From positions 13,811,585-13,875,584 of the forward strand of contig JALPQD010000006.1 of the NCBI GenBank assembly GCA_023101885.1: DNA of 64,000 bases. Reading direction: 5' to 3'. The position numbers and the translations under genes were made by a program. Below the pieces are notes generated by a model that saw only the letters and a list, made by a program, of their open reading frames with translations, searched no databases and had not been told where the DNA came from. Shown one piece after another: positions 1-13,158 of the stretch (position 1 is the first letter of the stretch; each line of letters opens with the position of its first letter). This DNA comes from Typhlomys cinereus. Lineage: Eukaryota; Chordata; Mammalia; Rodentia; Platacanthomyidae.

Positions 1-2697
1 AAATTACACCGTTACACAGATAGTCCAGGGATTAAAGACCTGAACTTAAGTAGTTTGTTGGACCCAGAAAAATGATGGGAGACTTCTAATGCACAACAGT
101 CCCAACCCAGTCACTTTCATGGTCCAATTCTACGTAAGCTTATTTATAGTAAACCTATGGATGCATGAGAAAAATCAGTACAGTATCTCTAAGACATAGA
201 AGCTTGTCACTTAACAAAACCTAATGGACACAATAAGCTTCCTTCAAAAGGAGTTTTCTGTTTTAATGTGTGGGGCTATGAATATGACAGATGTCCATGT
301 GTTACAGACTTCTCTACAACAAAGAGGTAGTTTCCTGCAAGTCGAAGACAGAGCAAACAAACTATAAGACTGAACTATAGACTCTGAGAATAAAAGTCTT
401 TTCCTATGTAAGTTCATTTATAAAAATTTCAATCCCTGATGGTCTATACTTTGATTATTTTTAATAAATCCAACACAATGTTTAGAAATCCAGGACTTAG
501 AATATTGTAATTTGGCTATTCTAAGTTATTTAATAGTTTTGATCTTATTTTAATTAGTTAATATGTTTTGTAGTAGCTGATAATCTACATGTATTCAACA
601 AAAAAGCAGAAACTATGTATAAAGTTTCTCAAGGTATAATAATTCATAAAATTATTTTAGGATAATAATTAGCATAACAAAGTTAACATTGTTATAGAAT
701 AATTTAATTTGTCATTCTATATTGATAAAATACATTTCAAAGTAGATAATAGAATAAAATGTGCCATCAGCTTTTTATAACCTTTATGAGAAAGCTGTGG
801 AAAGTGAGTCAAATAAACTAGAACTCATAGGTACAAGTCAAAAACTGAACCTTGCTATTATTAATCCTTTACTGTGTATGACTGCAAGTGTAACTTTATT
901 TGAAAGATTTAAACATAGTATAGAAAAGACTTTATTCCTAAGATGTTGGATCTGAAAATTTTAGGCCTTAAAAACCAATCCAAACAATTTAGAAATGAAT
1001 ATAGGTTCTTAGATTTTTAATGCTATTAATACATGTACTATAGTATACCACTACAGTTCTGTTTACTTTCAATTTTATTCAGCATATAGGTATAGGAAAG
1101 CATTAGTTTTTCAATTTCAAGGATGAATGTGCTCAATGTTAAAATAACTTTGCAATCATATGTTCTTCATCATAAAGTGAAAAAAAATTCAAGTGTAAAA
1201 TGCTACTGATGTTATTATCTCTGTAACTTTGGTCAAGCTGACAAAGGTAGAGTAAATTAACTATTCTGGCTTTCTTCACCAATTTACCTAAATGCTTTAG
1301 TAGCCTATCGGTAACAATGACTTTGGGTTGTCATTTTTCCTGGCAATAAGATAGGTTTAAGTTTAAACTATAACGTTCTTTTGGTGGCGCTCTCAAGTAC
1401 TTAGATTTATCATGTTACTCCTGCATCACTACTCCTGGCTCTAATTTGGCATTCTCAGTCTTCTTAGTTTCTTTGTGAATGGAAGAATTATTCTATCAGT
1501 TTTTACATGTTGGGATTTTTAAAGAGTTTCAACTAATCTCCCTCTATACTATGTGACTATTTCAACTCACCGTTTTGTTTGCATTCCCTTCTCACCCAGG
1601 GAAAAACAAGCATCTTCAGCAAGCATTAGCTGAGATCTGAGAGTGTAAAATTGAGCTTTGTTCTCCAATGGGAGCCTCCAAGAACTCCAAGAAACATCAT
1701 TTCCCTTAGTGAGGTATCAATTACTAAGATCTAAAGGAAAGGATTTTATAAGGTGGAGTTAAATGAAGGTAAGTTCAGGAGTGGGAGTAACAGGAGCCTA
1801 ACAGAGAGCAGAGCCAGAGAGACATGGGCATGGCATCGAATCAAGGACAGTGAGATGACAGACTTCATAATGAAGACTGGGCAATGCTGGAAAATAAGGC
1901 CCAACACATTGGATGGGTACTCCCTGGTGAATTTTATGAGGGACAGAGCTGTACTTCTCTTTTTCAATAATGAGTTTTCTGTAGACTTTTGACTGAAACA
2001 GTTTGAGGGAAATGCAAAACAGAGAATAGTTCTAAAATTTATGATTATGGACACTGGATTTTAGTAAATATTGCTTCTTTTCCACCTTTCCCCTATAATA
2101 CCTTTCAATGGAGACAGATGGATTTCTACTTTGTTGAACTTTTAACTCTTGTAAGATAATCTTGCATAGATCTATGAGGTTAAAAAAAATTCTGTAGGGA
2201 CAGAACTATAAACATGTCCATGAACAAACTTCAATCTGAACCAGGCATGGGAGAATGAGTTATCAAGAACCGTTTTTAAAGCCAAGCAGAGCAGAAGATT
2301 GTCAGGCTTCCCTCTTCTCCACAGTGTTCAGGGGAAATTTTCCTGAGGCAGGGACTGTTATGGCGACAGTCATACATATGTGTTTTCTTAAGGAAGTGAA
2401 ATCATCCTTTATCCTGGGATGTTTTGTCTCAACCCAGCACACATGGCTTTATTCAAGCCGTGATGGTGTGCAGGGAAAGGGGATGCTGGAAAGTACAGTG
2501 CTTTGACTGCTCCCTGCTGCATCTTATTCTGATGTTGTTTTGCCTTGAATAGGCTTTATGCTCTGCCCCTCTGTAGAAATCCATAAAAGTATTTCTGCCA
2601 AGCATCACATCACCTCAAAGAATATGGGGTTTGTCCTGGAACCCAAATGTGGGGGGGAGGGGGGAAGGGATTGAAGTGAATAAGAGGGAGTGAATGA
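1..2697. other. Unassigned AT-rich intergenic sequence
   Basis: I see no coding potential, RNA gene or recognisable repeat here. Open frames are at most about 100 codons and show no domain, signal peptide or composition suggesting selection. A short G-rich tract lies near 2650. Very old repeats could be present beyond recognition by eye. Confidence 0.5.
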
Positions 2698-3008
2698 GCT
2701 CTATGGTCTGAATTTTTGTGCACTACCAATGTTCATATATTGAAACCTAATTCTATATGTGAGGGTATTGAAGTGAGGCCTTTCAATGATATGTTATGGA
2801 GGCCTCAGAAAGGAGATTTAGCTCTTTATAAAACACGTCCCAAGTCCTAGAAAGATGCCTTGGCCCCACACCTTTCTAGGGAAAGTCATTATCCATAGAC
2901 AGAAAAATAGATATTTCACACCCTGAATATGACACTTTTTTGATTTTATACTTCCCAGCCTCCAGAAGTATGAGAAATGTCTGTTGTTTATAGGCTATCT
3001 AGAATATA
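2698..3008 (+). mobile_element. MLT1-like MaLR LTR
   Basis: The stretch follows the layout of mammalian MLT1/MST-type MaLR LTRs. It opens with a 'tatggtctgaatttttgtg' block, followed by a 'ttcatatattgaaacctaa' block. Near the 3' end come 'cttcccagcctccagaag' and 'gagaaatgtctgttgttta'. It is diverged and has small deletions. It is an ancient solo LTR with no internal sequence alongside. The family call rests on remembered consensus order, so the subfamily is not fixed. Confidence 0.7.
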
Positions 3009-5204
3009 GGATTGTGTTTTTTTTTTTAAAAAAAAAAAAAGCATGATTGGACAGAGACAAGGGAAGAAGACATTGACTCAGGATAGAAAGAAGAAAGATT
3101 TATTTCTTATAAGTAAAATTGGGCCAATCACAGTTCCTTTTTTTTTTTTTTAATAATACAGTACAGAGAATGCCCAGTTCCTGGGTAGAGAGTAATGCAG
3201 CTTTCTTTCTGATGAGTGAATGTGAGATTATAATGAAAACACCTGCAAAGCCTATCATGAATCTTAAAGCTATCAGTAATTCCATTTATGCTGTTTTTGA
3301 AATAACTCTGAAGGTGGGACAAATTTATGTACCAAGGTGTTCATTGGAAGATAATTTCTAATAAACACTGAGAACATAAATATCCAAGAATTATGGATAG
3401 GGTAGGAACAGTTTTTAAAATATATTTATATGTAATGGAAATTATACATCTATTAAAATGATGCTTACAAATAGTATTTAATCACAAGGGTTGCAATCCT
3501 GATCGCTAAGAAAGCATATTTCAAAGTTAAATGTGTGATATGTCTTTAGCTATGTAAAAACATGCATTAAAATATAGGAATTATGTCGAGATGAAAGCAT
3601 CAGTAGGTGATTCTTTTCTCACATTTTCATACTCATGTTAACATGTTTTCAGCCTGTGAGTCTCTGCAAGAGATGTTTTCTATAGCATCGTCCTCAATAT
3701 GAAAATTACACCCCTATAAATAATTAAACCCTGTAAGTCACAATGGAAAGTCTCTTACTTCTTGTCCACCTGACTTCTTTCCCTGAATATTATCACTTCA
3801 GAAAATATTACAGCTTAATGTTTCTTCAAAATATATTTTGCATGTTTAAACTACAGAAAAAAGTAAAGGAGCAGAAATAATGTTATAACTCAAAGTAGGG
3901 TTTTTTGAGTAAAGAGCATTCCTAAAACCAACAACATCCACATCGCTTGAGAGATTGTTAGAAATACAGGTCTTCTAATCCTACAGAAACGTGGCCCTCA
4001 TACACTCTGGAGAGCAGACCTAATAATGTAATTTTTGATGAGTCTTGGTGGTCCTGGTGCATATTAGGGTTAGGAGTCACTGTCCAAGAGTATAGATAGG
4101 TTAAAGAAAATAGTGAACTACAGGAAGAACAAATCTGCCAACTTACTGTATAAAAAGTGTTAATGGATCATTGCCTTCCTCATTTTAAGCATTTTCTATA
4201 GCTGTCTTTGCATTGTCTATTGTAGTGAATAGTTTTGCTAAATACTGTAAGTCTCAAAAATCCTAAAAATATCTGAGTGTGGAAAACGTTTGCCAACCCT
4301 TATTCTGGAGAATGGAAACTCATTTAGTTCTTTTTAATTCTTGTATTTTCCACCATTGGAGATACAAAGAATATCTTAGGAATTTGCCCTTTGACAAGTG
4401 TTCCCTGATTAAGTGTCCATGAACTCGTAACTTTAATTAAACATGTTAATGTGTTTTGTTAATGTAGAAATTTTGCAAAAGTGTGGAATAACCATTTTTG
4501 CATAATCATAATTCATGATAATAATGTCTGTTCTAGAAGCAAATATTAAATCAAAGAGAAAATAATTCTTAAAAATAATTTAAAAATTCATGAAGGTTTA
4601 TATATTTTTGTGACAAAATAAATCTAAAGGGTTCCACCTGCTGGTAGAAGTAAAAATGACTCCAAATTGAAATACAGTATAAAATTCTATTAAAGATCAG
4701 AAGTGATAGTTACAAAAACTTAATATGAAAGGACCATTATCTAATGCATTCATTTTGACGGAGTTAACTGGAATATAGACATAAAATTATGTGTAGATCT
4801 TAAAAGTTCACAAAAAGCAGAGAGAGAAGCATTAATGATTCATCAAGTGAACACTTGTGAAAGTACTAGCCACATCTCTCCTGTCACCAGAATAACTCTT
4901 CACTGAGTGAAGTACTACATGCAAATAAGAATAAATAAGTCTGTCTTGCAATTTAAAGTTGCATAAAATGTTCAGATGTTCAAGTTTTCTGTTTATAATT
5001 AAAAAATCCATAAGATACGAAATTACAGGTAACACATTAATGACAACTTAAATTCTTAAATATAAATTACTCACTAAGGAATTTTAAACCAATATAAAAT
5101 GGTGTATTTTATTTCTTGGAAATGAAAATAGTTCTTAGCTGGTACATGCGTGGCCATCTTGACACAAAGAAACAAGAAATGAAAGACCACACACACATGT
5201 TTTT
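3009..5204. other. Unassigned sequence with a MER5A-like fragment
   Basis: Positions about 3940-4085 resemble a diverged MER5A/Charlie-type hAT fragment in plus orientation ('gagagcagacctaataatg', 'ggtcctggtgcatattagg'). The rest is AT-rich with homopolymer runs at 3018-3041 (T then A) and 3138-3152 (T). No gene is supported. Confidence 0.4.
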
Positions 5205-6365
5205 CTTTCAAAAATAGATTTATTGAAGTATAATTTCTGTCCAAAAATGCACCCATTATAAGTACACAGTCAAGTTTTAGTAAATTCAGAAAGTTATGAA
5301 ATTAATCACCATAGTCCACTTTTGAAATATGCCCTTCACCCAAAATTGTTCTATGTATACCTCCAGCAAATTGCAATTTCTATTCCCGGCACGGAAAGAT
5401 AATTAATCTATATTTTGTCTCAAATTTTGTCCTTTAGGGATATTCCATGCAATATGTAGTCTTTCAGGTATAAATTCTTTCACTTAACTACATCTTCATG
5501 TAACGTATATTGGTAATTTTCCTTTTGTTGCTGAATGATTTTCCCTTTATGGATATAAAATTCTAACTTCAAGAATTTTAATTGAAAAATGATAATTATA
5601 TACATTTTTAAGATGCAATTTTGTGTGTTATGGAATGAGTAAATCAGAGTAATTAACATATCTTCTCAAATACTTATCGTCTCTTTGTGATAAGAGCATC
5701 CAGCATTTTCTTCAGTGGCCATTTTGAAATTCGTAATGCATTATTAATTATTTTCATCTTGCTATAAAATAAAACACAAGAACTTAACTGTAACTATAAC
5801 TTTTTACCCAAAGCTAACATATCATTTTCTCTGCCTCCCCAACAGCTTTCCCCTGGTAGCACTATATTTTTCTCCATGACTTTGGTCAATTTTAGTTTCC
5901 ACATATAAGATCATATGGCATGTGTTTTTGGTGATTTCTTTATTTCATTTAAAATAATGTCCTTTAGGTTCACTGATACCATGTTGCTATTTCTTCTACC
6001 ATGAAGGAATTTTTTATTCAAAGGCTGAAGAGTATTCCATTGAGTATATATACCACACTTTAAAACCTTTAAAATTTTTCCCATTTATGGGCACTTTATC
6101 TGTTTCTTTGTTTAAGTTATTGTGGATAATGTTTCAAGGAACAACCCTTAACATACTGAGCTTACTTCCTTTGCATATGCATAGATCATAAATACTAATT
6201 TTGTCCTTAGCTGTTCTGATAAATCCACATAATGTTTTCCAAAATGACTGTGCTAATTTCTTTTGCAGCCAAGAGTCAATATTTTACTTTTTTCTGTGTC
6301 ATTATCCACATTCGTCATTCATCTGGTTTTTCAAAATGATTTTATATTTTATTTCGTTGAAAATA
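5205..6365 (-). mobile_element. Old L1 3' portion, decayed
   Basis: Read on the minus strand this follows the end of an ancient mammalian L1 and its 3'UTR. Marks on the plus strand are 'tttattgaagtataatttc', 'catatggcatgtgtttttg', 'aagagtattccattgagta' and 'taccacactttaaaacc'. These are the reverse of the usual ORF2-end and 3'UTR text of L1M-type elements. It is heavily mutated with no open frame. A younger plus-strand L1 begins immediately to the right. Confidence 0.7.
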
Positions 6366-6371
6366 AAAGAT

Positions 6372-8110
6372 GTTGAGCTACAATGGGGAGAAACTTGAAG
6401 CATTCCTGCTTCAATCAAGAACTACACAAAGCTGTCCACTCTCACCACTTCTATTCAATATTGTACTTGAAGTCCTAGCTGGAGCCATAAGACAAGAGAG
6501 AAAAATAAAAGGATGCAAATCAGAAAGGAAGACATCAAGATATCTCTATTTTCAGATGAAATGATAATATAGCTGAGTGATCCTCAAAACTCCACAAGGA
6601 AACTCCTGGAACTAATACATAAGTTCAGCAGAGTGGCAGGTTACAAAATAAATGTGCAAAAATCAGTGGTCTTCCTATATGCCCAGAATGAAAGAAGTGA
6701 AAAAGTCCTAAGAGAAACAATCCCATTTACTATATCCCCTAAAAAAATGAAATACCTTGGTCTAAATCTAACCAAAGGAGTGAGAGAACTTTATAATGAA
6801 AACTTTAAAACCCTAAAGAAAAAAATTACAGAAGACACCAGAAGGTGGAAAGACCTCCCATGCTCCTGGATGGGCAGAATCAACATCATAAAAATGACCA
6901 TCCTACCAAAAGCAATATATAGATTCAACACTACACCAGTCAAAATCCCCAAGCATTTCTTTGAAGATATTGACCAAACAATTTCAAAATTCATATAGAA
7001 GCACAAAAGGCCAGGATAGCAAAGACAATCCTGAGTAACAAAAACACTGCTGGAGGTATCACTATACAGAATCCTTAATTTATACTACAAATCCGTAGTA
7101 ATAAAAACAGCCTGGTACTGGTTCCAAAATAGACATTTAGATCAATGGATAAGGGTTGAAGACCCAGATATAAACCTACACAATTATAGCCATTTGATCT
7201 TTGACTAAGGACCCAAAAAATCCAATGGAAAAAGAACAGCATCTTCAACAAATGGTGCTGGCAAAAGTGGATATCCTCATACAGAAGATTAAAACTGAAC
7301 CCGTACTTGTCACCATTTACAAAAATTAATTCCAAATGGATCAAGGGTCTCAATTAGGCCAGATACTAATAAAAACCCTAGTTGAAAGGGTAAGGAACTC
7401 CCTCGAGCTGATTGGGGTAGGCCAACAGTTCCTAAACAAAAATCCAATAGCACAGTCACTAGAACCAACACTCAACAAATGGGATCTTATGAAATCAAAA
7501 AGCTTCTGCTCAGATAAAGAGATTGTAAACCAAGCAAAAAGGCAACCCACAGAATGGAGGGAAATCTTCACTCTGTTATCCAGAGTGCACAAAGAACTTA
7601 AAAAACTGAACACCAAGGAGATAAATGGCCCAATTAAAAAATGGGCCTCAGAACTCAAAAGAAACTTTTCCAGGGATGAAATTGAAGTCTAACAAATATC
7701 TTTAAAAACGCTCCACATCCCTAGCCATCAGGGAAATGCAAATCAATATCATCTCACCCTCACCAGGATGACAAAAATGCACAATACAAACAACACCAAA
7801 TGCTGGAGAGGATGTGGAGAAAAGGGAACTCTTCTACATTGCTAGTGGAACTGCAGGCTTATACAACCACTCTTGCGATCAGTATGACCCTGCTATACCA
7901 CTATTGGAAATAATCCCCCATAATGCAAAAATTCACTGCAGTGACACAAGCATAACCATATTCATTGTAGCACTATTTATAATAGCAAAGTCATGGAATC
8001 AAACAAAATGCCCAACAGTTGAATGGATAATGAAAATGTGGTACATTTATACAATGGAATACTATTCAGCTATCAAAAAAGATGAATTGATGAAATTTGC
8101 CCAGAAATAG
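6372..8110 (+). pseudogene. L1 ORF2 (RT to C-terminus), frameshifted
   Basis: ORF2p is the L1 endonuclease/reverse transcriptase. Only the RT core onward is present. Segments in different frames read as RT motif text (6370-6564), the post-RT '[18 protein letters not shown]' region (6633-6998), a middle piece (7336-7692) and the C-terminal end with 'SWNQTKCPTVEWIMKMWYI' (7814-8110). In-frame stops occur where intact copies have coding, for example the FADD-motif region is lost in the first break. The endonuclease domain is absent. It cannot encode an active enzyme. Confidence 0.85.
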
Positions 8111-9468
8111 ATGGAATTAAAAAAAATATATTGAGTGAAGTATCCAGATACAGAAAGTTAGACACCGTATGTACTCCGTAATAGGTGGATCCTAATTCTA
8201 CACCCACTTAATGACATATTCAAAGGTAAATCTCTGTAATACCTACTATAATCACAAAGATTATAAAGAGGAGGGAAGGAGTCTCCCCCTCTACTGAAGT
8301 GTGAAGGGGATCACACTTCAGTAGAGAAAACAGGCCACAGTTATGTATTGCATGTAAGTAGCAAGGTATCTGGTACAGCTCACTCTCACTTCCCTTCCTA
8401 CTCACTTGTGACTGAACAGGTTTGATATCACCAATTAGGGGTGGTATAGGGACTGTATATATATATATAGATAGATGGTAACCATCTCGCAAATGGGACA
8501 CTAACCCCACCACACACACACAATGTTGTGCCCTCTTCTATATACCTTTGAGTCTCCTCTTATATTAAGATCTTCATTTAAACAGTCTTTTATGTTTGGT
8601 TAGAAGGTGACCTTCAATACCAATCAGGATGCAGCCAAGGGCATTGCAGGAAAAGCAAAACTGAAAACAACAGACCATAATTCAGAACACCAAAGACCCT
8701 ACATTATTCACTTGGAACCAGACCAGCCAAATCTTTCCCCAACCTAAAGCTCAGGGAACCTTGCAGAAGGGGACAGCAAGATTGTATGAGCCTAAAGATG
8801 GGGAAGTCTAACGATATGCAAGATCCTCCACACAAGTTAGGGCTGCAGCAGCCAGAATTGGACTCTGCCTGACCTGCACACTGGCTGATGTGTCAATGAT
8901 CTCCCAAAGTCTAACATGGATCACAGGGGAGAAGGCTTCAGGCAGTAGAATCCTTAGAGGCAAGAGATTAACAGGCATAATAGAGAGAGGATATAGGGAC
9001 TGACAAATAGATGTTAACCATTCAGCAAATGGAACATTGACACCCCCGACCCCGACTGCTGTGTCCTACTCCTTACTTTCATCTACTTTTAAATCTCTTC
9101 TTATATTAAGATCTTCATTTAAACAGTCTTTTATCTTTAATTAGGAGAGGCCCATCAATACCGATCCTTAGAGGCAAAGGATTAAACAGTCATAATAGAG
9201 TTCCCATATTAACGAGGAGCCCAAGAAGGGGCTCCAGGCTATGCCACTGAATCCTTACCCTTCACTAGGGTGGAGGACTCAGAAGGAAGTTTGGTGTTCA
9301 CATAAAAGGATGCTCCAGGGGATTGGAAAGAGGAAAAAGGAAGCACTGGGAGAGGGGAAAAGAGGGAGAGGGATGAAAACAAGGGGAAAGGTGGGAGAGT
9401 GCAATGGAGGAGGGAAGGGGGTAGGGAGAGGACAGGATACCTATTAACCTTGTATGATTAGGAAAAAA
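6372..9468 (+). mobile_element. 5'-truncated L1 with long, rearranged 3'UTR
   Basis: This belongs to the recurrent L1 family of the window. It starts inside the ORF2 reverse-transcriptase domain (the '[19 protein letters not shown]' region), runs through the ORF2 C-terminus to about 8110, and continues in a 3'UTR ending in a G-rich tract (9310-9430) and a short A-run near 9466. The 3'UTR carries two oddities: a perfect 16-bp hairpin at 8289-8326, and a second copy of a block of about 175 bp (8447-8622 and 8988-9165). I could not assign a target-site duplication. Confidence 0.85.
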
Positions 9469-9825
9469 ATAACATGTGGGGGAAAAAGTTTTAAAAAAGC
9501 TATGTGGTTGTGCCAAGATGGCACTGTGTTTAAAATGCTTGCCATGAAAGCAAGAACACGAGTTCAGATCCCCAGATTCCATGGAAAATATCTAGTGTCC
9601 TGCCTGCAATTTCAGCCTGGAAGACAGAGACTAATAATCCCAGAAAAAGTTAGCTAACTAGATGGTCTGTAGCAGTGAAATGTGGGTTTAATAAAAGACT
9701 TTGTCTCAAAAAACAATAGGTTCTAGAGTGCTCAAGGATGACTCCAGATAGTGGCACCACACACCTGTACATGCATATACACATGTATGCACCCCCCTGC
9801 ATACCCTATGGAATAGAAGTATGTT
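9469..9825 (+). mobile_element. Diverged B2/B4-like SINE
   Basis: A tRNA-derived head ('ggttgtgccaagatggcac', then 'cacgagttcagatccccag' as the B-box region) is followed by a body with 'gcctgcaatttcagcctgg' and a tail region 'gcaccacacacctgtacat'. It is a class III-transcribed retroposon of the B2/B4 type, old by its divergence. It lies directly after the A-run of the preceding L1. Confidence 0.7.
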
Positions 9826-10054
9826 GGTGACTTTCGTGTATTTGCATAATTTCTAAAATTCCTGTGATTTGATTTCTAGCTTTGTTTCATTGTGACTAGA
9901 CAAGAAATATGATACAATTTCAACTTTATGAATTTTTTCCAACACATTTTTATGTCCTAACATATATCCTACTCCAGAAAATGTTAACTATGTTTATGGA
10001 AAGAATGTGTATACTATACTTGTTGGCTCACTCTGAATTTGCTTCTTTGCTATT

Positions 10055-10195
10055 TTGCTTTGGGGTTTCCAAAGTTCTATATACCTAGGCCTTTATTATA
10101 GGCTGCTGGTATTTTATGTGGGATCTAAACATAGGTTCTTTTGTTTGCAAAGCAAGGGTTTAACCCCTTAGCCATCATCTCTCCAGCTTAGCTTT
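10055..10195 (-). mobile_element. tRNA-derived SINE, head part
   Basis: On the plus strand the element ends with 'tttgtttgcaaagcaaggg' and 'taaccccttagccatcatc' followed by 'tctccagctt', which is the reverse of the SINE head found in many copies here. The 'gctttggggtttccaaagt' body also matches the other minus-strand copies near 13005 and 60750. It is truncated and diverged. Confidence 0.7.
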
Positions 10196-11384
10196 GTTTC
10201 TTATACTTTTTTCCCTACATTGATTGGTATACATTTAGAATATCTTTTGTTTCTGCAAATTTAATAAGATGGCCTTCACAGCATAAGAGTTTCCCCTGAA
10301 GTTGTGTTTAAGACTACTTTATGGTAGGTCATGTTGATTTTGTTCCCATTAAGTGGTGTAATAAAGTCTTTATATAGCTTCTTCTAGTGCAGTTATTGAC
10401 TTTGGGAATTTTGTGTGCAGTGACACAAAGAGCCTATCTCTGCAAGTTTTATAGATATAGGGAGATTCTAGTGACTCAGTATAGTATTAGTGGTGAGTAC
10501 CTGCTGTGTAGCCATTCCAGATAGGTGTGGTCTATACATAGTAGAAATTTGCTTGTCAGTGTCCATGTGCAGAGCGAGGGGGTTTTCTGTAATATAACTG
10601 TATAGAAATGACATGACACACATGTCTGGGAAAGCAGTTTTAGCTAGTTTTCACAGACACAAAGGGGTGGAACCACTCCATCTGCTTCAAGGTAAGTGTG
10701 CTGTAACTTATTTGGCATCTCAACAGCATGAACTATACCTGTGTCCCTTGGGACTGTCTAAAGCTGGAATCTTCCAGCATGACGATACAGGTATTCTGTA
10801 GTGAGAACAGCAGTAGGTTTGTGTAGAATATACATGTTAGTTTCTGTAAAGCATGAGGGATGCAGTCACTAGCAGAGCTCATGTAGTCTGTGCCTATTCT
10901 GAAAGGTACACAACAGGACTACTTGAACTTTACAGAAGAGTATGTTGCACAGGGCAGGAGAGGTAGGATATAGCAACAGCTAGGATAGGAACAGATTCTG
11001 TCTGAACTGTGCATCTCTTCGGAGTCAGTGTAGTATTCCCTGATAAATTCCCAGATGTACTGGAATCTCTACCAGCAAAGTCTTCAGGTGTTCATGATGC
11101 CAATGTGGATTGTTGAGAGCATATTTTTCTTTTCCCTATTGTGAAAAGGTTGGGGGCTATTGGACAATCAATTCAATGTACTTTACTGCCCTTTTGACCA
11201 GACAATCTGTGTTCCATGATTCCTTGTTCCATCTGTATTGTCTCCCAGCATTCTTACCCCATTACTATGGATGATTAAGAGCTGTTCCTTTTTTTTTCCG
11301 TTTTTTAAGTCCTCATTTTTGTGAGGAGGAAGAATGTTAACTACCTTTCTTCAGCCATCTTGCTTGAACTGCATTGCTTTAGTT

Positions 11385-11805
11385 TCTTCACTCATTACAG
11401 CATTAAAATAACTGACCCAAAAAAGGAAAAAGAGGTTTACTTCAGCACATAATAGTTCCACATTATAGTTCATTACAGTAGGAGAGTCACAGCAACAGGG
11501 GCTAAGGAAACTGGTCACATCACATCCTGTCAAAGCAGGGAGAGAATGAATGCATACATCTTTGCTTTCTTGCTCACTTACCTATCATCAGAAAGCTCTC
11601 CTTATATTCGTGCAATCCTGGACCACTTGCTGGGAAATGGTCCCACTTATAATAGCCTGGGTCTTCCCATATCAATTATGCAATCAAGGTAACCCTTTAT
11701 GTTCAGTGGCTAAAGTTAACCTAGTGAATAACTCTCAGAAGGGTGTGGAAACCTCATTTGTAGGTGTCCGGTTGACAACTAACACAAACCATCACACCAC
11801 ATTTG
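11385..11805 (-). mobile_element. MaLR-type solo LTR
   Basis: Read on the minus strand it begins near 'ttgtgttagttgtcaaccgg' and ends near 'aataactgacc' reversed. Its layout is shared with rodent MT/ORR1-type MaLR LTRs: 'agagtcacagcaacagggg', 'aactggtcacatcacatcc' and 'gcctgggtcttcccatatc' on the plus strand. No internal region adjoins it. The exact subfamily is not determined. Confidence 0.6.
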
Positions 11806-12184
11806 AGGTTATTTTCTATAGGAAATGACTATTTAGTTGCCATTTATAATTATTTCCTGGTTATTTTGTAGATTGTTTTGTTCTCCTTGCTTTGTTGTGG
11901 TTTCATGCTTTTTCTATAGTAGTATGTTTTAGTTCTTGTTTTTGTTAGCTGGGTTTTTTTTTTATCTGTGTATACATTATACACTTTTTTATCTGTCATA
12001 GGTTCTTGCTCTCTCGTTACCCAGTGGTCTACATGAAATATCTTAAACACAGAACAAGCAAACTTAAGTGGATAGCAGCTTTGTTTTGGCTGCTTACACA
12101 AACTCTATACTTCTACTGCTCCTCTTCCCACACTGATGTTTTTGGCATTACATTTTTGCCTCCTTTTATAATATGCATTGTATG

Positions 12185-12575
12185 CGAGAGACATAGGTAG
12201 GTAGGTAGGTAGGTAGATAGACAGACAGACACAGATTTTATGTGTGAGTGTATGTTTCTGTGTATGTGCGGGGTCATACACATCCCATAGGGTGCATGTG
12301 GAAGTCAGAGATCAACCTTCAAATGTTCTTTCTTGCTATTCCACTTTGACTGAGACAGATATCTTCACTGCTGCTGCATAAGCCAAGTCAGGCTGATAGA
12401 TGGATAAGTTTCTGAAGATTCTTGGGTCTGTACTTTCTATTTCCCATGGCTACACTGGCATTACAGATGTTTATGCTATTGCATCTGGCTTTCACGTGGG
12501 ATCTGGCAATCTAAGCTCCAGTTATCAGCCTTGCTCAGCAAGTGGTTTACCCGCTGAGCCATCTCCTGTGTCATG
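12185..12575 (-). mobile_element. B3-like SINE with GTAG/GTAT-rich tail
   Basis: A '(ggta)n' run at about 12195-12217 and a TG-rich stretch lie on the left, which is the 3' side. The right end reads 'ggtttacccgctgagccat' followed by 'ctcc', the reversed head of B2/B3 SINEs. 'catgtggaagtcagagatc' fits a B3 body. The element is longer than a usual B3 (about 200 bp), so an insertion or a composite is possible. Confidence 0.65.
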
Positions 12576-12914
12576 TAACACATATTTCTTTAATACATGT
12601 CTGTGAGTTTTGTTGTTTTATATAGTATTGACCTTTAGCTTTTAGTCAAGAGATATCACTAAATCACATTGATAGTACAGTTTAGGGGATATGAAATGCT
12701 GTTTCTTTTACCAGTGATTTTTATATTACAATATGGGTTTATGTTAACAATTAATCCCTTCTTTCTTAAATGTGAAGAACTTCCTTTATCATTTCTTAAA
12801 AGCAAATCTAGTAGTAATAATAGTAATAAACTCTCTGAACTTTTATTCTTGTAGGAAAGTTTCCCATCTTTTATTTGTGAAATAAAATTGTAGGATAAAG
12901 TATTCTTTTATTTT

Positions 12915-13158
12915 GTGTGTGAGTGTGTGTGTGTGTGTAGAAGATGGCACTTGTGCAGGCTGGAGGGTGACTTGGGGAATCAGCCTTGAATGTTCTTAAT
13001 GCTTTGCTCCAGGGTTTCCCAGGCTTTACCCTTCAGGGCCAGAAGTACAGGAGTCTTTTCCTCTAGGCATTTTCACATGGAATGTGGAATCTAATCTTGG
13101 GGTCTTTTTGCTTGCTAGGCAAAAGTTTTAAACCTGGGCCATCTCTCCAGCCCTAGGG
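12915..13158 (-). mobile_element. tRNA-derived SINE
   Basis: The minus-strand head is seen on the plus strand as 'cctgggccatctctccagc' and the body as 'gctccagggtttcccaggc'. A (TG)n run at 12917-12938 is the 3' tail. It belongs to the same SINE type as the copies at 23480 and 60625. Confidence 0.75.

Noticed and set aside
3011..3041. T-run followed by A-run considered as a terminator or foldback
   Set aside because: It is homopolymer tracts at the edge of an old LTR, with no further inverted sequence on either side.
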